8,736 nt of DNA, from contig JANJWY010000003.1 of NCBI GenBank assembly GCA_024709285.1, positions 1-8,736 of the forward strand. Reading direction: 5' to 3'. Under the pieces are notes generated by a model. It was not told the DNA's origin and did no database searches. It saw only the letters and a list, made by a program, of their open reading frames with translations. Made by a program: the position numbers and the translations under genes. Shown one piece after another: positions 1 through 5,421 of the stretch (the stretch's first letter is position 1; each line of letters starts with the position of its first letter). The stretch comes from Erysipelotrichaceae bacterium (GTDB lineage: Bacteria; Bacillota_I; Bacilli_A; Erysipelotrichales; Erysipelotrichaceae).

Positions 1-384
1 TCTTCAAACGATATGTTGACACATGTTAACTACTCATTTACTCAGGAATCAACCATCAATGGAGAGACCAAAAAAAATGAATTGTACTTCGATTTCAGAT
101 TCAGTTACCATTTACCATTAGAAAACATCCGTATCATAGAAATGGATAAAGACTATAATGTCATCAGAACGAATGATCTCAAAGATGAGTCTGAATATTT
201 TCTGAATGATCAGACACAATTCACCTTTGTTGAGCAGACACAAATCGATAACGAAGGTCAGCGCATCACTACCGTAGATTCTTATAGTTTATATGACTTA
301 AAAGACAATCCTATTGAATACAACTATTTCACTATTGAAGAAAATGGAGAAGTCAAAATCAGAACGATTTCAATCAGAAAATAA
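1..384 (+). CDS. Hypothetical protein, C-terminal part (5' end outside window)
   Basis: The reading frame is open from the first base (S-S-N-D before the first Met at base 13) and ends with TAA at 382-384. No Shine-Dalgarno site precedes the ATG at 13, so this is most likely the tail of a longer protein that starts left of the window. About 127 residues are visible. They are soluble, rich in Asp, Glu, Asn, Thr and Tyr, with no membrane segment, no cysteine and no catalytic motif I recognise. The alternation of polar and aromatic residues suggests a beta-rich domain, perhaps the exported part of a lipoprotein or surface protein, but that is inference. The DNA is visibly more AT-rich than the rest of the window. 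It converges on the small membrane-protein pair and shares a terminator with it. Function unknown. Confidence 0.6.
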   Translation, partial: SSNDMLTHVNYSFTQESTINGETKKNELYFDFRFSYHLPLENIRIIEMDKDYNVIRTNDLKDESEYFLNDQTQFTFVEQTQIDNEGQRITTVDSYSLYDLKDNPIEYNYFTIEENGEVKIRTISIRK

Positions 385-387
385 TTA

Positions 388-419
388 AAAAGCATGGTTA
401 CAATAGTTTCCATGCTTTT
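388..419. terminator. Bidirectional rho-independent terminator
   Basis: A 10-bp perfect stem AAAAGCATGG / CCATGCTTTT (388-397 with 410-419) encloses a 12-base loop. The A-run on the left arm and T-run on the right arm give a U-tract on both strands. It sits 3 bases after the stop of the leftmost gene and 13 bases after the stop of the convergent membrane-protein gene, so it can serve both. Confidence 0.8.
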
Positions 420-432
420 AAATTCTTATTGA

Positions 433-714
433 TTACTTTTTACTGAGCTGCGAGACAATCAGCCAACCCAGCAGATAGGTGCCCAAGATGATCGAAGTCA
501 GTACGAGCATGATCACATAGCCCAATCCAGCCCAACCGGTCGTATCCTGCGGAGCCACAAACACCAGCATAGCCAAGAAGAACAATACCAACCCGACCGG
601 CAGAATCAGTCCGAGTTTGTAACTGAAACGCGTAAATTTTTTGAGCAAAGCAACCAATGCAAAATAAGCGGCGCCGATAACTACCGGCCAGATGTATACA
701 ACTAAACCTTCCAT
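433..714 (-). CDS. Small integral membrane protein, tandem paralogue A (YesK-like?)
   Basis: A 93-residue, very hydrophobic protein with about three predicted membrane helices (roughly residues 4-22, 30-50 and 60-88) and short basic loops (KKFTRFSYK near 24-32). The ATG at 714 is chosen over an upstream Met at 753 because AAAGGAGGT sits 4 bases before it and because the paralogue starts with the same residues. It is about 61% identical, without gaps, to the gene immediately upstream (787-1071). Shared blocks are MEG.VVYIWPV, LLKK.TRF.YK, QDT.GW.GL and TYLLGWLIVS.LSKK. Size, topology and the GW.GLG motif recall the YesK-like family of small Bacillota membrane proteins, an assignment from memory held with low confidence. 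No enzymatic motif is present. It is the last gene before the terminator at 388-419 and is probably co-transcribed with its paralogue. Confidence 0.8.
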   Translation of the reverse strand: MEGLVVYIWPVVIGAAYFALVALLKKFTRFSYKLGLILPVGLVLFFLAMLVFVAPQDTTGWAGLGYVIMLVLTSIILGTYLLGWLIVSQLSKK

Positions 715-718
715 AAGT

Positions 719-727
719 ACCTCCTTT
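719..727 (-). promoter_or_regulatory. Ribosome binding site that sets the start of paralogue A
   Basis: AAAGGAGGT on the minus strand ends 4 bases before the ATG at 714. It excludes the longer reading frame from 753, which has no comparable site. Confidence 0.85.
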
Positions 728-786
728 AAGGTATTTTTAATTATACAGAACAACTAACCAAATCTTTGTTAACTCAGACGTTCTTT

Positions 787-1071
787 CTATGCCTTTTTAC
801 TTAACAGCGACACGATCAGCCAACCCAGTAAATACGTTGCCAGACTGACAGAAACAACAATCGTCATAATGATCATTGCCAGACCGATCCAACCGGAAGT
901 ATCTTGCGATGCTACGACCCAGAAGAAAGCCAAGAAAATCCCGATAAGCACCAGTGCAAGAAAGAATCCGAATTTATAACCGAAGCGTGTGTATTTTTTT
1001 AGTAATGAGATGATCCCGAAATAGACTGCGCCGATAAGTACCGGCCAGATGTAAACAACGAACCCTTCCAT
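787..1071 (-). CDS. Small integral membrane protein, tandem paralogue B (YesK-like?)
   Basis: A 94-residue hydrophobic protein with three predicted membrane helices and the same layout as the 433-714 gene, to which it is about 61% identical over 93 ungapped positions. The N-terminus (MEG.VVYIWPV), the basic loop, the QDTSGW motif near 56-61 and the C-terminal TYLLGWLIVS..SKK are the best conserved parts. The middle helix has diverged most. The start at 1071 is preferred over Met at 1137 because GGAGGTT precedes it with normal spacing. The in-frame ATG at 1083 overlaps that site. A promoter lies at 1114-1141 and an inverted repeat in the leader at 1086-1102. The 72-base gap to paralogue A has no terminator, so the two are likely one transcript. 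Function unknown; paired small membrane proteins may form a heteromer, which is inference. Confidence 0.8.
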   Translation of the reverse strand: MEGFVVYIWPVLIGAVYFGIISLLKKYTRFGYKFGFFLALVLIGIFLAFFWVVASQDTSGWIGLAMIIMTIVVSVSLATYLLGWLIVSLLSKKA

Positions 1072-1074
1072 GCT

Positions 1075-1081
1075 AACCTCC
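1075..1081 (-). promoter_or_regulatory. Ribosome binding site that sets the start of paralogue B
   Basis: GGAGGTT on the minus strand ends 3 bases before the ATG at 1071 and matches the start of the paralogue. It lies 4 bases downstream of the inverted repeat at 1086-1102. Confidence 0.75.
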
Positions 1082-1085
1082 ATTG

Positions 1086-1102
1086 AGAAGAAATTTTCTT
1101 CT
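1086..1102. repeat. Near-perfect inverted repeat in the leader of the membrane-protein pair
   Basis: AGAAGAAAT TTTCTTCT reads as two 8-base arms (1086-1093 and 1095-1102) around one central base. As RNA it gives a 7-bp AU-rich stem with a 3-base loop. It lies between the predicted -10 box (1114-1119) and the ribosome binding site (1075-1081), so it could be an operator just downstream of the transcription start or a 5' mRNA hairpin. There is no U-tract, so it is not a terminator. Confidence 0.5.
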
Positions 1103-1113
1103 GAGACAACTGT

Positions 1114-1141
1114 ATCATATATATTAGTACAGTTCAATCAA
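1114..1141 (-). promoter_or_regulatory. Predicted sigma-A-type promoter for the membrane-protein pair
   Basis: On the minus strand, TTGATT (complement of 1136-1141) and TATGAT (complement of 1114-1119) are separated by 16 bases. Transcription would start near 1107, giving a leader of about 36 bases. Prediction from sequence only. Confidence 0.5.
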
Positions 1142-1181
1142 TTTTATCTCAAAACCACCTATATTTCACGAATTCTTCACA

Positions 1182-1475
1182 TTAATCGCTATTTTCCCCA
1201 TGAGGTTGTGAAATTCGGTCATGAATGATCCAGAAAACCATGTAAACTATGACTGTTATTCCACTCATTCGCCACGTTATCAACGGATCGACCGGATTAA
1301 AAGAGAAGATTGGATACTCATTGCGCAAATTGGAAAAAGCAATCAAGAAGTACCAAATCAAAACCGCAGAGCCATGCCATATTCGCAGTTTCGACTCCTT
1401 GCCCAATTCATGAACGATGAGAAAATGCCCGCCACCGACCACTAAAGGAATGATCAGATACCAAAACCATGACAT
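1182..1475 (-). CDS. Small membrane protein of unknown function
   Basis: A 97-residue protein with three predicted membrane helices (about residues 5-22, 34-50 and 71-85), an aromatic-rich N-terminus (MSWFWYLIIP) and a polar C-terminal tail (HDRISQPHGENSD). Histidines occur near the helix ends (H17, H22, H34, H85), but no metal-site or enzyme motif is recognisable. The start at 1475 follows a GGGGTGATGA stretch that also contains the stop codon of the upstream SRPBCC gene. Only 6 bases separate the two genes, so translational coupling is likely. It is the last gene of the msrB transcript. No terminator is visible after it, so some read-through into the membrane-protein pair at 1071 is possible. 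Minus is preferred to the overlapping 74-codon plus-strand frame because of the helices, the start context and the operon position. Confidence 0.75.
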   Translation of the reverse strand: MSWFWYLIIPLVVGGGHFLIVHELGKESKLRIWHGSAVLIWYFLIAFSNLRNEYPIFSFNPVDPLITWRMSGITVIVYMVFWIIHDRISQPHGENSD

Positions 1476-1481
1476 AACTCA

Positions 1482-1913
1482 TCACCCCGGACTTTCTTTT
1501 GATTCCATCACGAAATCCCTAAACTGATCCATGCTTTTTTGAGTTGCTTGCTTAAAAAGCTCCCCATGAACCGTCATGTCCTCATTAAAACGAAACTCAA
1601 CATCCATCAGCCAATGGGTTTTCCCATCAACTTGCTCAAATGAGTCGATGCAGCGATTCCACACATCAGCCACCTGATAGATACAGCTTAATCGCTCCGG
1701 CAAATGATTTTCCTCAACAAACATCTCCATCCGCACCTTATTGTCTCCGTGGAAATTCAAAAACCCGTGAAATCCCGGTTGAAAATCCTCGCCCGCAAAA
1801 CGCTCGACGGAAGCGAAATTGGGTTGCCACTTCGAATACAAGGAGAAATCCGTATACAAACGTACGACGGTATCCCGATCACAATCAATCCAACTTTCAC
1901 AAATATATTTCAT
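1482..1913 (-). CDS. SRPBCC (START-like / polyketide cyclase-type) domain protein
   Basis: A 143-residue soluble protein with the layout of a single SRPBCC domain: an N-terminal beta strand (KYICESWIDCDRDTVVRLYTDF, residues 2-23), the helix with the LYTDFSLYSKWQP signature-like turn (19-31), a run of beta strands (52-112) and a long C-terminal helix (about 116-138). Members of this superfamily hold hydrophobic ligands in a cavity. Many are uncharacterised, and the sequence does not reveal a ligand or reaction. The start at 1913 has the strong site AAAGGAGGT 7 bases upstream. The gene begins 18 bases after the msrB stop and ends 6 bases before the small membrane protein, so all three are probably one operon. 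Family-level call is fairly secure; specific function unknown. Confidence 0.75.
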   Translation of the reverse strand: MKYICESWIDCDRDTVVRLYTDFSLYSKWQPNFASVERFAGEDFQPGFHGFLNFHGDNKVRMEMFVEENHLPERLSCIYQVADVWNRCIDSFEQVDGKTHWLMDVEFRFNEDMTVHGELFKQATQKSMDQFRDFVMESKESPG

Positions 1914-1931
1914 TGTCCAGACCTCCTTTGA

Positions 1932-2369
1932 TCAAAACAACTTTAAATACTCACCATAGCCTTCTTTCAGTAAATCTTCCTTCCGGATAAACCGCAGTGC
2001 TGCCCCATTGATACAATAGCGCAAGCCCCCCTGATCTTTCGGACCATCGGTAAACACATGACCCAAATGCGAGTCTGCCACCGGACTGCGAACTTCCACC
2101 CGGATCATCCCATGACTGAAATCCTTCTTCTCAACAACTTTCTCAATGGGACGGGTAAAACTCGGCCACCCACACCCCGAATCAAACTTATCCTTCGAAT
2201 GAAACAACGGCTCTCCTGAGACGATATCCACATAGATGCCCTCTTCTTTTAATGTTTCAAACGGTGAAGTAAACGGACGCTCCGTCCCGTTTTGCTGTGT
2301 TACATAATACGACAAAGGATCCAAGCGGCGTTTCAGCTCTTCTTGGTCCGGCTTTTTATAGTTATTCAT
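1932..2369 (-). CDS. msrB: Peptide-methionine (R)-S-oxide reductase MsrB
   Basis: A cytosolic repair enzyme that reduces methionine-R-sulfoxide in proteins, using thioredoxin as electron donor. The 145-residue product is a single SelR/MsrB domain of normal length for the stand-alone Bacillota form. Visible motifs are TQQNGTERPF (24-33), YVDIVSGEPLF (46-56), the SGCGWPSF box (64-71, C66), VADSHLGHVF (97-106) and the catalytic GLRYCINGAALRF (115-127, C119). C119 is the expected sulfenic-acid cysteine and C66 the expected resolving cysteine. The two CxxC pairs of zinc-binding MsrBs are absent. The usual RYCINS(A/S) serine is Gly here (G122), a mild variation. The start is set by AGAGGG at 2377-2382: of two adjacent ATGs, 2369 has 7-base spacing and 2372 only 4. 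The upstream frame to 2513 overlaps coaD and is not used. First gene of the msrB–SRPBCC–membrane protein transcript. Confidence 0.95.
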   Translation of the reverse strand: MNNYKKPDQEELKRRLDPLSYYVTQQNGTERPFTSPFETLKEEGIYVDIVSGEPLFHSKDKFDSGCGWPSFTRPIEKVVEKKDFSHGMIRVEVRSPVADSHLGHVFTDGPKDQGGLRYCINGAALRFIRKEDLLKEGYGEYLKLF

Positions 2370-2376
2370 CATCAAA

Positions 2377-2382
2377 CCCTCT
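2377..2382 (-). promoter_or_regulatory. Ribosome binding site that sets the msrB start
   Basis: AGAGGG on the minus strand lies 7 bases before ATG 2369 and 4 bases before ATG 2372. This favours the second of the two consecutive ATG codons and rules out the 48-residue longer frame. Confidence 0.7.
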
Positions 2383-2390
2383 TTTAACAT

Positions 2391-2419
2391 ACTGTAGCAT
2401 AATGAATAATTCCTTTCAA
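2391..2419 (-). promoter_or_regulatory. Predicted extended -10 promoter of the msrB operon
   Basis: On the minus strand TTGAAA (complement of 2414-2419), a 17-base spacer ending in TGC, and TACAGT (complement of 2391-2396). The TGn directly before the -10 makes it an extended -10 type. It lies between the coaD terminator and msrB, which supports msrB starting a separate transcript. Confidence 0.6.
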
Positions 2420-2445
2420 TTAAAGTACTTTGAACCTCAAAACAA

Positions 2446-2472
2446 AAGCAAGACCGCACTTCAGTCTTGCTT
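2446..2472 (-). terminator. Rho-independent terminator of the ftsW–rsmD–coaD operon
   Basis: A perfect 9-bp stem AAGCAAGAC / GTCTTGCTT (2464-2472 with 2446-2454) with a 9-base loop, followed on the minus strand by TTGTTTTG. The coaD stop codon (2461-2463) lies in the loop and the last coaD codons form the first arm. Confidence 0.8.
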
Positions 2473-2943
2473 GAACTCTGCCATGATGATCGGCAATATT
2501 TCTTTGGGTACAAACTTCGTCAGATCGCCGTGATTCAGTGCGATCTGCTTGACCGCAGAGGATGACATAAATGAATGTTCAGGGCGTGTGAGCAGAAACA
2601 CCGTTTCGATGGATGGTGCCAATATCATATTGGCCGTCGCCTGCTGTAATTCGTGTTCATAATCCATGACTGCCCGTATGCCCCTCAGTAAAATCCCGGC
2701 ATTACGGCGCTTGGCAAAATCCACGGAAAGTCCGTCACCCACCGTCACACTGACATTGGGTATTTCCTTAATGACCAGTTCGATCATTTTGATACGTTTG
2801 GCCACACTGAACGTCGCCGGATCATTCGGTGCATCCATAATCACGACTTCCAGTTCTTTGAAAATCTTGCTTGCCCTACGAATGATATCTACATGACCGA
2901 CGGTCAACGGATCAAACTTCCCCGGATAGATGGCCTTTGTCAT
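2461..2943 (-). CDS. coaD: Pantetheine-phosphate adenylyltransferase CoaD
   Basis: Transfers AMP from ATP to 4'-phosphopantetheine to give dephospho-CoA, the fourth step of coenzyme A synthesis, in the cytosol. The 160-residue length is typical. Motifs seen are the nucleotidyltransferase start AIYPGKFDPLTVGHVDII (4-21) with the T/HxGH-type H17, ILLRGIRAVMDYEHEL (84-99; R87, R90) and the SFMSSSAVK loop (124-132). Two usual phosphopantetheine-site residues are changed: the Thr/Ser of YPG(T/S)FDP is K9, and the near-invariant Lys of the S-K-K-P-type loop (K42 in E. coli) aligns with D41 in APNDPATF. The rest of the family pattern is intact. The start overlaps the rsmD stop by 4 bases (ATGA), implying translational coupling. 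The rsmD–coaD order is common in Bacillota. Last gene of the operon. Confidence 0.95.
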   Translation of the reverse strand: MTKAIYPGKFDPLTVGHVDIIRRASKIFKELEVVIMDAPNDPATFSVAKRIKMIELVIKEIPNVSVTVGDGLSVDFAKRRNAGILLRGIRAVMDYEHELQQATANMILAPSIETVFLLTRPEHSFMSSSAVKQIALNHGDLTKFVPKEILPIIMAEFKQD

Positions 2944-3497
2944 AAATTGGACTCCTTTTTATACCACACGGTCTTACCCAGACCATATTTGCTCTCCTTT
3001 ATTTTAACACATTTACCCAGTCTCTCGCTACTCGACCTGCTTGAAAGCATTTCCAGAATCAGCCAGCCGTCATCCTTAAGCAATTGCGCATCCAAAACCT
3101 CAATGGCTATCGTTTCGACATCCAAAGCGTAGGGCGGATCGAGAAAAATCACATCAAAAGACATTTCATATTGCCTGCATACATCCATGGCATGCCGATA
3201 ATCCGACTTAATCAGTTCACAATGCTCTTCCTCTTTCAGATGCGCAATGTTTTTCTCAATGATTTGCTGGGCATTGCGGTCGTGATCACAAAAAATCACT
3301 TTGTCAACACCTCTTGAAACAGCTTCAAGACCGATAGCTCCGCAACCCGCAAACAAATCCAGCCAAACACCGCCATCAAAGAAACCGCCAAGACGCGAAA
3401 ACATCGCTTCTTTTAAGCGATCACTGCTTGGCCGGGTCAACTCTCCATCGATCGTAAAAAGCTTCCTTGAACGATGCTTACCGGCAATGATCCTCAT
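2940..3497 (-). CDS. rsmD: 16S rRNA (guanine966-N2)-methyltransferase RsmD
   Basis: An S-adenosylmethionine-dependent enzyme that methylates the exocyclic amine of G966 (E. coli numbering) in 16S rRNA during 30S assembly. The 185-residue protein has the normal length. The RsmD hallmark N-terminus MRIIAGKHRSRKL (1-13) and RPSSDRLKEAMFSRL (22-36) are present, followed by SAM-binding motif I LDLFAGCGAIGLEA (46-59), an acidic post-strand residue in FCDHDRNA (69-76) and the catalytic DPPY (120-123) in FDVIFLDPPY. The start overlaps the upstream ftsW-like stop by 4 bases (ATGA), with GGGTGG about 9 bases before it. The stop overlaps the coaD start in the same way. It sits in the middle of the three-gene operon. 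Confidence 0.95.
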   Translation of the reverse strand: MRIIAGKHRSRKLFTIDGELTRPSSDRLKEAMFSRLGGFFDGGVWLDLFAGCGAIGLEAVSRGVDKVIFCDHDRNAQQIIEKNIAHLKEEEHCELIKSDYRHAMDVCRQYEMSFDVIFLDPPYALDVETIAIEVLDAQLLKDDGWLILEMLSSRSSSERLGKCVKIKESKYGLGKTVWYKKESNL

Positions 3498-4681
3498 TGT
3501 TCATCCACCCTTGTAACCATCGCTTTCTCATTGGCAATGATATGCTGACAAATCCCCAGAGCCATCATAATGGCCATCTGACTGGACCCTCCCGCCGATA
3601 TCAATAACAATGGAACACCGGTTAATGGGATCAGCGAAGTGACTCCTCCGACATTCAAAATGAAATGCAATAGTAAGTATAACGCTGTTCCAAACAGAAC
3701 CATCTTACCCCGCTCACTGCGAATCGACAGTGAATGAATGACCAAATGAACGATTAATACCGCATAACCGGCAAATACGATAAGAAAGCCGAGAAAGCCG
3801 ATTTCCTCAACTATGATAGCTAAAATATAATCAGACTGAGCGACCGGCAGATAACCGAATTTCTGAATGGAGTTCCCAAAACCGACACCCGCCCAATTTC
3901 CCTTAACAAAGGCTACAAGACTGTTATACAGCTGATAACCGATATTGCGCGTATCTGCGAAGGGATCAGCCATCGCCTTAAACCGATTGACCATATATTC
4001 CGGCAAACCCAAAGATTCAATAAACTGAACGCCCGGCTTGCTTATTAAAAATAATAAAAGAAGAACTCCGAAAATGAAAATAAACATCATTGCCCACTGA
4101 GATTTTCGTAATTGAGGAGCTGATGGGATCAATGCCAAAATCCAAGCCAAGGCAAACAGAATCACACCGCTGCCCAAATCACGCTGAAAAATAACAACGA
4201 TAAAAATCGCAGTTACCGCAAATATCAGCGGTGCTGCTGTCATTTCTGATAACGAAACCCTTTTGCTTCGAATGTCACCCAGAAAAACCGCCAGAATGAC
4301 AATCATCGTGATTTTCGCAAATTCGGATGGCTGAATGGTCGCATTGATTCCAGGTATCTCAATCCAAGCCCATGCTCCGGAACGGCTGGGAAAAAACAGC
4401 GGAATGATAAGAAAAACGATCGTAAACACCGCGATCGAAGTCATATGTTTTTTAATGAAATCCCATGACCAGAAGTTGGCTAAAATGGCCATAGCAACAT
4501 AGCCGATGGCGATAAAACCAATCTGACGCACAGCAACGATGGCTAATGACAGCGGTGTGCTGCTATGATTGATATTGGCCGAAACGACCATCAGCGAACC
4601 AAAAAAGCTTAAAACAAGCATCGCTAACTGAATGGATTTGTTATACCCTTTTGGCATGAAGAATGAAAATTTGCGTTTCAT
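3494..4681 (-). CDS. ftsW: FtsW/RodA-family (SEDS) peptidoglycan glycosyltransferase
   Basis: SEDS proteins polymerise lipid II into glycan strands with a partner class B PBP: FtsW at the septum, RodA in the side wall. The 395-residue product has about ten membrane helices. Family motifs are GAWAWIEIPG (102-111), IQPSEFAKI (116-124), FQRDLGSG (165-172), LPVAQSDYILAIIVEEIG (278-295) containing the conserved Asp (D284), and NVGGVTSLIPLTGVP (343-357) with SAGGSS (362-367). Departures from the usual pattern include R167 for Pro in QPDLG, V291 for Gly before EE, L359 for Pro and A363 for Tyr in LPFISYGGSS. FtsW is preferred to RodA from the neighbourhood (ftsW near rsmD–coaD, as in other Bacillota), not from a decisive residue. 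The start at 4681 has AGGGGGA just upstream; the frame from 4735 has no site and would begin upstream of the predicted promoter. Confidence 0.85.
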   Translation of the reverse strand: MKRKFSFFMPKGYNKSIQLAMLVLSFFGSLMVVSANINHSSTPLSLAIVAVRQIGFIAIGYVAMAILANFWSWDFIKKHMTSIAVFTIVFLIIPLFFPSRSGAWAWIEIPGINATIQPSEFAKITMIVILAVFLGDIRSKRVSLSEMTAAPLIFAVTAIFIVVIFQRDLGSGVILFALAWILALIPSAPQLRKSQWAMMFIFIFGVLLLLFLISKPGVQFIESLGLPEYMVNRFKAMADPFADTRNIGYQLYNSLVAFVKGNWAGVGFGNSIQKFGYLPVAQSDYILAIIVEEIGFLGFLIVFAGYAVLIVHLVIHSLSIRSERGKMVLFGTALYLLLHFILNVGGVTSLIPLTGVPLLLISAGGSSQMAIMMALGICQHIIANEKAMVTRVDEQ

Positions 4682-4684
4682 ACG

Positions 4685-4691
4685 TCCCCCT
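4685..4691 (-). promoter_or_regulatory. Ribosome binding site that sets the ftsW-like start
   Basis: AGGGGGA on the minus strand with only 3 bases before ATG 4681. The spacing is short, but no other in-frame ATG nearby (4735, 4657) has a site. Confidence 0.55.
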
Positions 4692-4719
4692 GACTCCCTA
4701 ATTGTATCAAACTTACCCC

Positions 4720-4728
4720 ATTTTAGCA
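4720..4728 (-). promoter_or_regulatory. Predicted extended -10 element of the ftsW–rsmD–coaD operon
   Basis: The minus strand reads TGC-TAAAAT (complement of 4720-4728), an extended -10 element, about 39 bases before the start codon. No good -35 is found at 16-18 bases, as is common for extended -10 promoters. It is divergent from the def promoter in the same 167-base gap. Confidence 0.45.
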
Positions 4729-4756
4729 CATTCATTGTAAAAGATATTTATTTTAC

Positions 4757-4785
4757 TATACATTTTCATGTTTTTTCGTTAAAAT
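4757..4785 (+). promoter_or_regulatory. Predicted promoter of def
   Basis: TATACA (4757-4762), a 17-base spacer and TAAAAT (4780-4785) fit a sigma-A-type promoter. The leader to the ATG at 4849 would be about 57 bases. Confidence 0.5.
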
Positions 4786-4848
4786 ACATGTTGTGATATT
4801 AGAGGTACATAAATCGATCGCATTCGATAGACCCGGAATTGAGGTTTT

Positions 4849-5421
4849 ATGTTGACATTAAACAATGAACACATTGTAAAAGATACGGATCCGCGCTTAC
4901 GCAATAAGTCTGAACCGGTCGTTTTGCCATTGTCAAAAGAGGATCGTGACGTGCTGGAAGCCATGCTCACCTATGTGCGCCGCTCCACCAATCCGAAATG
5001 GGCAGAAGAGGAAAATCTATCACCTGCCGTCGGTTTGGCTGCTCCGCAAGTCGGTGTTTTTAAACGGATGCTGGTTGCCATTGTCGAAGAAGAGGTCGGT
5101 GAAGACCAATACATCAAGCGCGAATTCGCTTTGGTCAACCCAAAAATCATTTCCCACTCGGAACAGCGATGTATGCTCGCCAACGGTGAAGCTTGTCTGT
5201 CAGTCGATGATTTTCACGAAGGTTTTGTGCCGCGTCATGCAAGACTTAAAATCAAAGCATATGACCTGTTGGCCGACAAAGAAGTCGAATTCCGTGTGTC
5301 GGGTTATACAGGCATCGTATTGCAACATGAGATCGATCATCTCAATGGCGTATTATATTATGATCACATCAATCCAACGGATCCTTGGGTTAAAAAAGAA
5401 AAGGATATCGTTATTGAATAA
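4849..5421 (+). CDS. def: Peptide deformylase, type 2 (Gram-positive form)
   Basis: A metalloenzyme that removes the N-formyl group from the initiator methionine of nascent proteins at the ribosome exit. The three signature motifs are present: VGLAAPQVG (61-69, with Q67), GEACLSVD (113-120, metal ligand C116) and QHEIDHLNG (159-167, metal ligands H160 and H164, catalytic E161). The 190-residue length and the insertion before motif II (about residues 80-92) mark the type 2 class found in Bacillota. The Ala in E-A-C-L-S, where type 1 enzymes have Gly, also fits that class. GAGG lies 4 bases before the ATG. The next gene, rnj, follows in the same direction; a deformylase gene close to RNase J is also known from Bacillus. 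No terminator separates the two. Confidence 0.95.
   Translation: MLTLNNEHIVKDTDPRLRNKSEPVVLPLSKEDRDVLEAMLTYVRRSTNPKWAEEENLSPAVGLAAPQVGVFKRMLVAIVEEEVGEDQYIKREFALVNPKIISHSEQRCMLANGEACLSVDDFHEGFVPRHARLKIKAYDLLADKEVEFRVSGYTGIVLQHEIDHLNGVLYYDHINPTDPWVKKEKDIVIE

Noticed and set aside
1165..1180. TTCAC direct repeats flanking GAATTC after the small membrane protein
   Set aside because: Considered as a terminator or operator, but there is no stable stem or T-run, and repeats this short are likely chance.
1221..1445. 74-codon plus-strand frame opposite the small membrane protein
   Set aside because: It has no ribosome binding site and no family resemblance. The minus-strand gene has coherent membrane helices and fits the operon.
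2370..2513. N-terminal extension of msrB to 2513
   Set aside because: It would overlap coaD and run through its terminator and the msrB promoter. The added residues do not resemble MsrB or a signal peptide.
4813..4828. ATCGA / TCGAT inverted repeat in the def leader
   Set aside because: A 5-bp stem with a 6-base loop is expected by chance, and nothing resembling a known riboswitch surrounds it.
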